A DNA stretch of 6,273 nucleotides. Source: Oscillospiraceae bacterium. Its GTDB lineage: Bacteria > Bacillota > Clostridia > Saccharofermentanales > Saccharofermentanaceae. How positions within the stretch are numbered: the first letter of the stretch is position 1; each line of letters begins with the position of its first letter. This document shows, piece by piece, positions 6,236 through 6,273 of this stretch. The position numbers were made by a program, and so were the translations under genes. The notes under the pieces are model-generated. The model was not told the origin of the DNA. It ran no database searches and was given only the letters and a program-made list of their open reading frames with translations. The stretch is taken from positions 1 through 6,273 of the forward strand of contig CACZPC010000055.1 in assembly GCA_902782985.1 (NCBI GenBank). The letters are read 5' to 3'.

Positions 6236-6250
6236 TGTGTACTATACACA
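6236..6250 (-). promoter_or_regulatory. Perfect palindrome TGTGTA-N3-TACACA overlapping a possible -10 box
   Basis: Six-base arms with a 3-base centre, 15 bp overall, a typical operator shape. GTGTA/TACAC half-sites resemble those of some GntR-family regulators, but this does not identify one. On the minus strand the centre contains TATAGT (6246-6241), a fair -10 hexamer without a good -35 at 17-18 nt. This may be a second, regulated start upstream of the main candidate promoter, or it may belong to a gene beyond the right edge. Confidence 0.4.
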
Positions 6251-6273
6251 AAAACTGCCTAATTTTTGACGAA

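Overview
The window holds one complete bacterial operon, all on the minus strand, plus the control region in front of it. It is the conserved Firmicutes transcription/translation cluster rimP-nusA-ylxR-ylxQ-infB-rbfA, followed by a DHH-family phosphoesterase (nrnA type) cut off by the left edge. The gene order, the strong GGAGG-type ribosome binding sites, the YlxR/YlxQ pair between nusA and infB, and a NusA without C-terminal acidic repeats all point to the class Clostridia. Base composition looks close to even. A Lachnospiraceae-like or related gut/rumen lineage is plausible, but I cannot place it more finely from this sequence.

Layout, in the direction of transcription (right to left). 6106-6273 is non-coding and contains two perfect palindromes, a candidate promoter, and a hairpin plus U-tract that looks like an intrinsic terminator, placed before the first gene. 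Then come rimP (5641-6105), nusA (4459-5613), ylxR (4169-4462), ylxQ (3835-4176), infB (1127-3838), rbfA (686-1075) and the start of nrnA (683 to the edge). nusA/ylxR, ylxR/ylxQ and ylxQ/infB overlap by 4, 8 and 4 bases, and rbfA/nrnA are 2 bases apart, so translational coupling is likely. The only larger gaps are rimP-nusA (27 nt) and infB-rbfA (51 nt); the latter contains a UUCG-tetraloop hairpin.

Together the genes serve 30S maturation (RimP, RbfA), initiation (IF2), transcription elongation and termination (NusA), probable structured-RNA binding (YlxR, YlxQ) and turnover of very short RNAs (NrnA). The leader terminator upstream of the nusA operon fits feedback by NusA on its own transcription, as described for the equivalent Bacillus subtilis operon.

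I see no mobile element, CRISPR array, tRNA, rRNA or new defence system. The points worth a second look are the leader architecture, the RGG-repeat N-terminus of IF2, and several small translational signals at gene junctions. Long plus-strand open frames opposite these genes are shadows and are not annotated.
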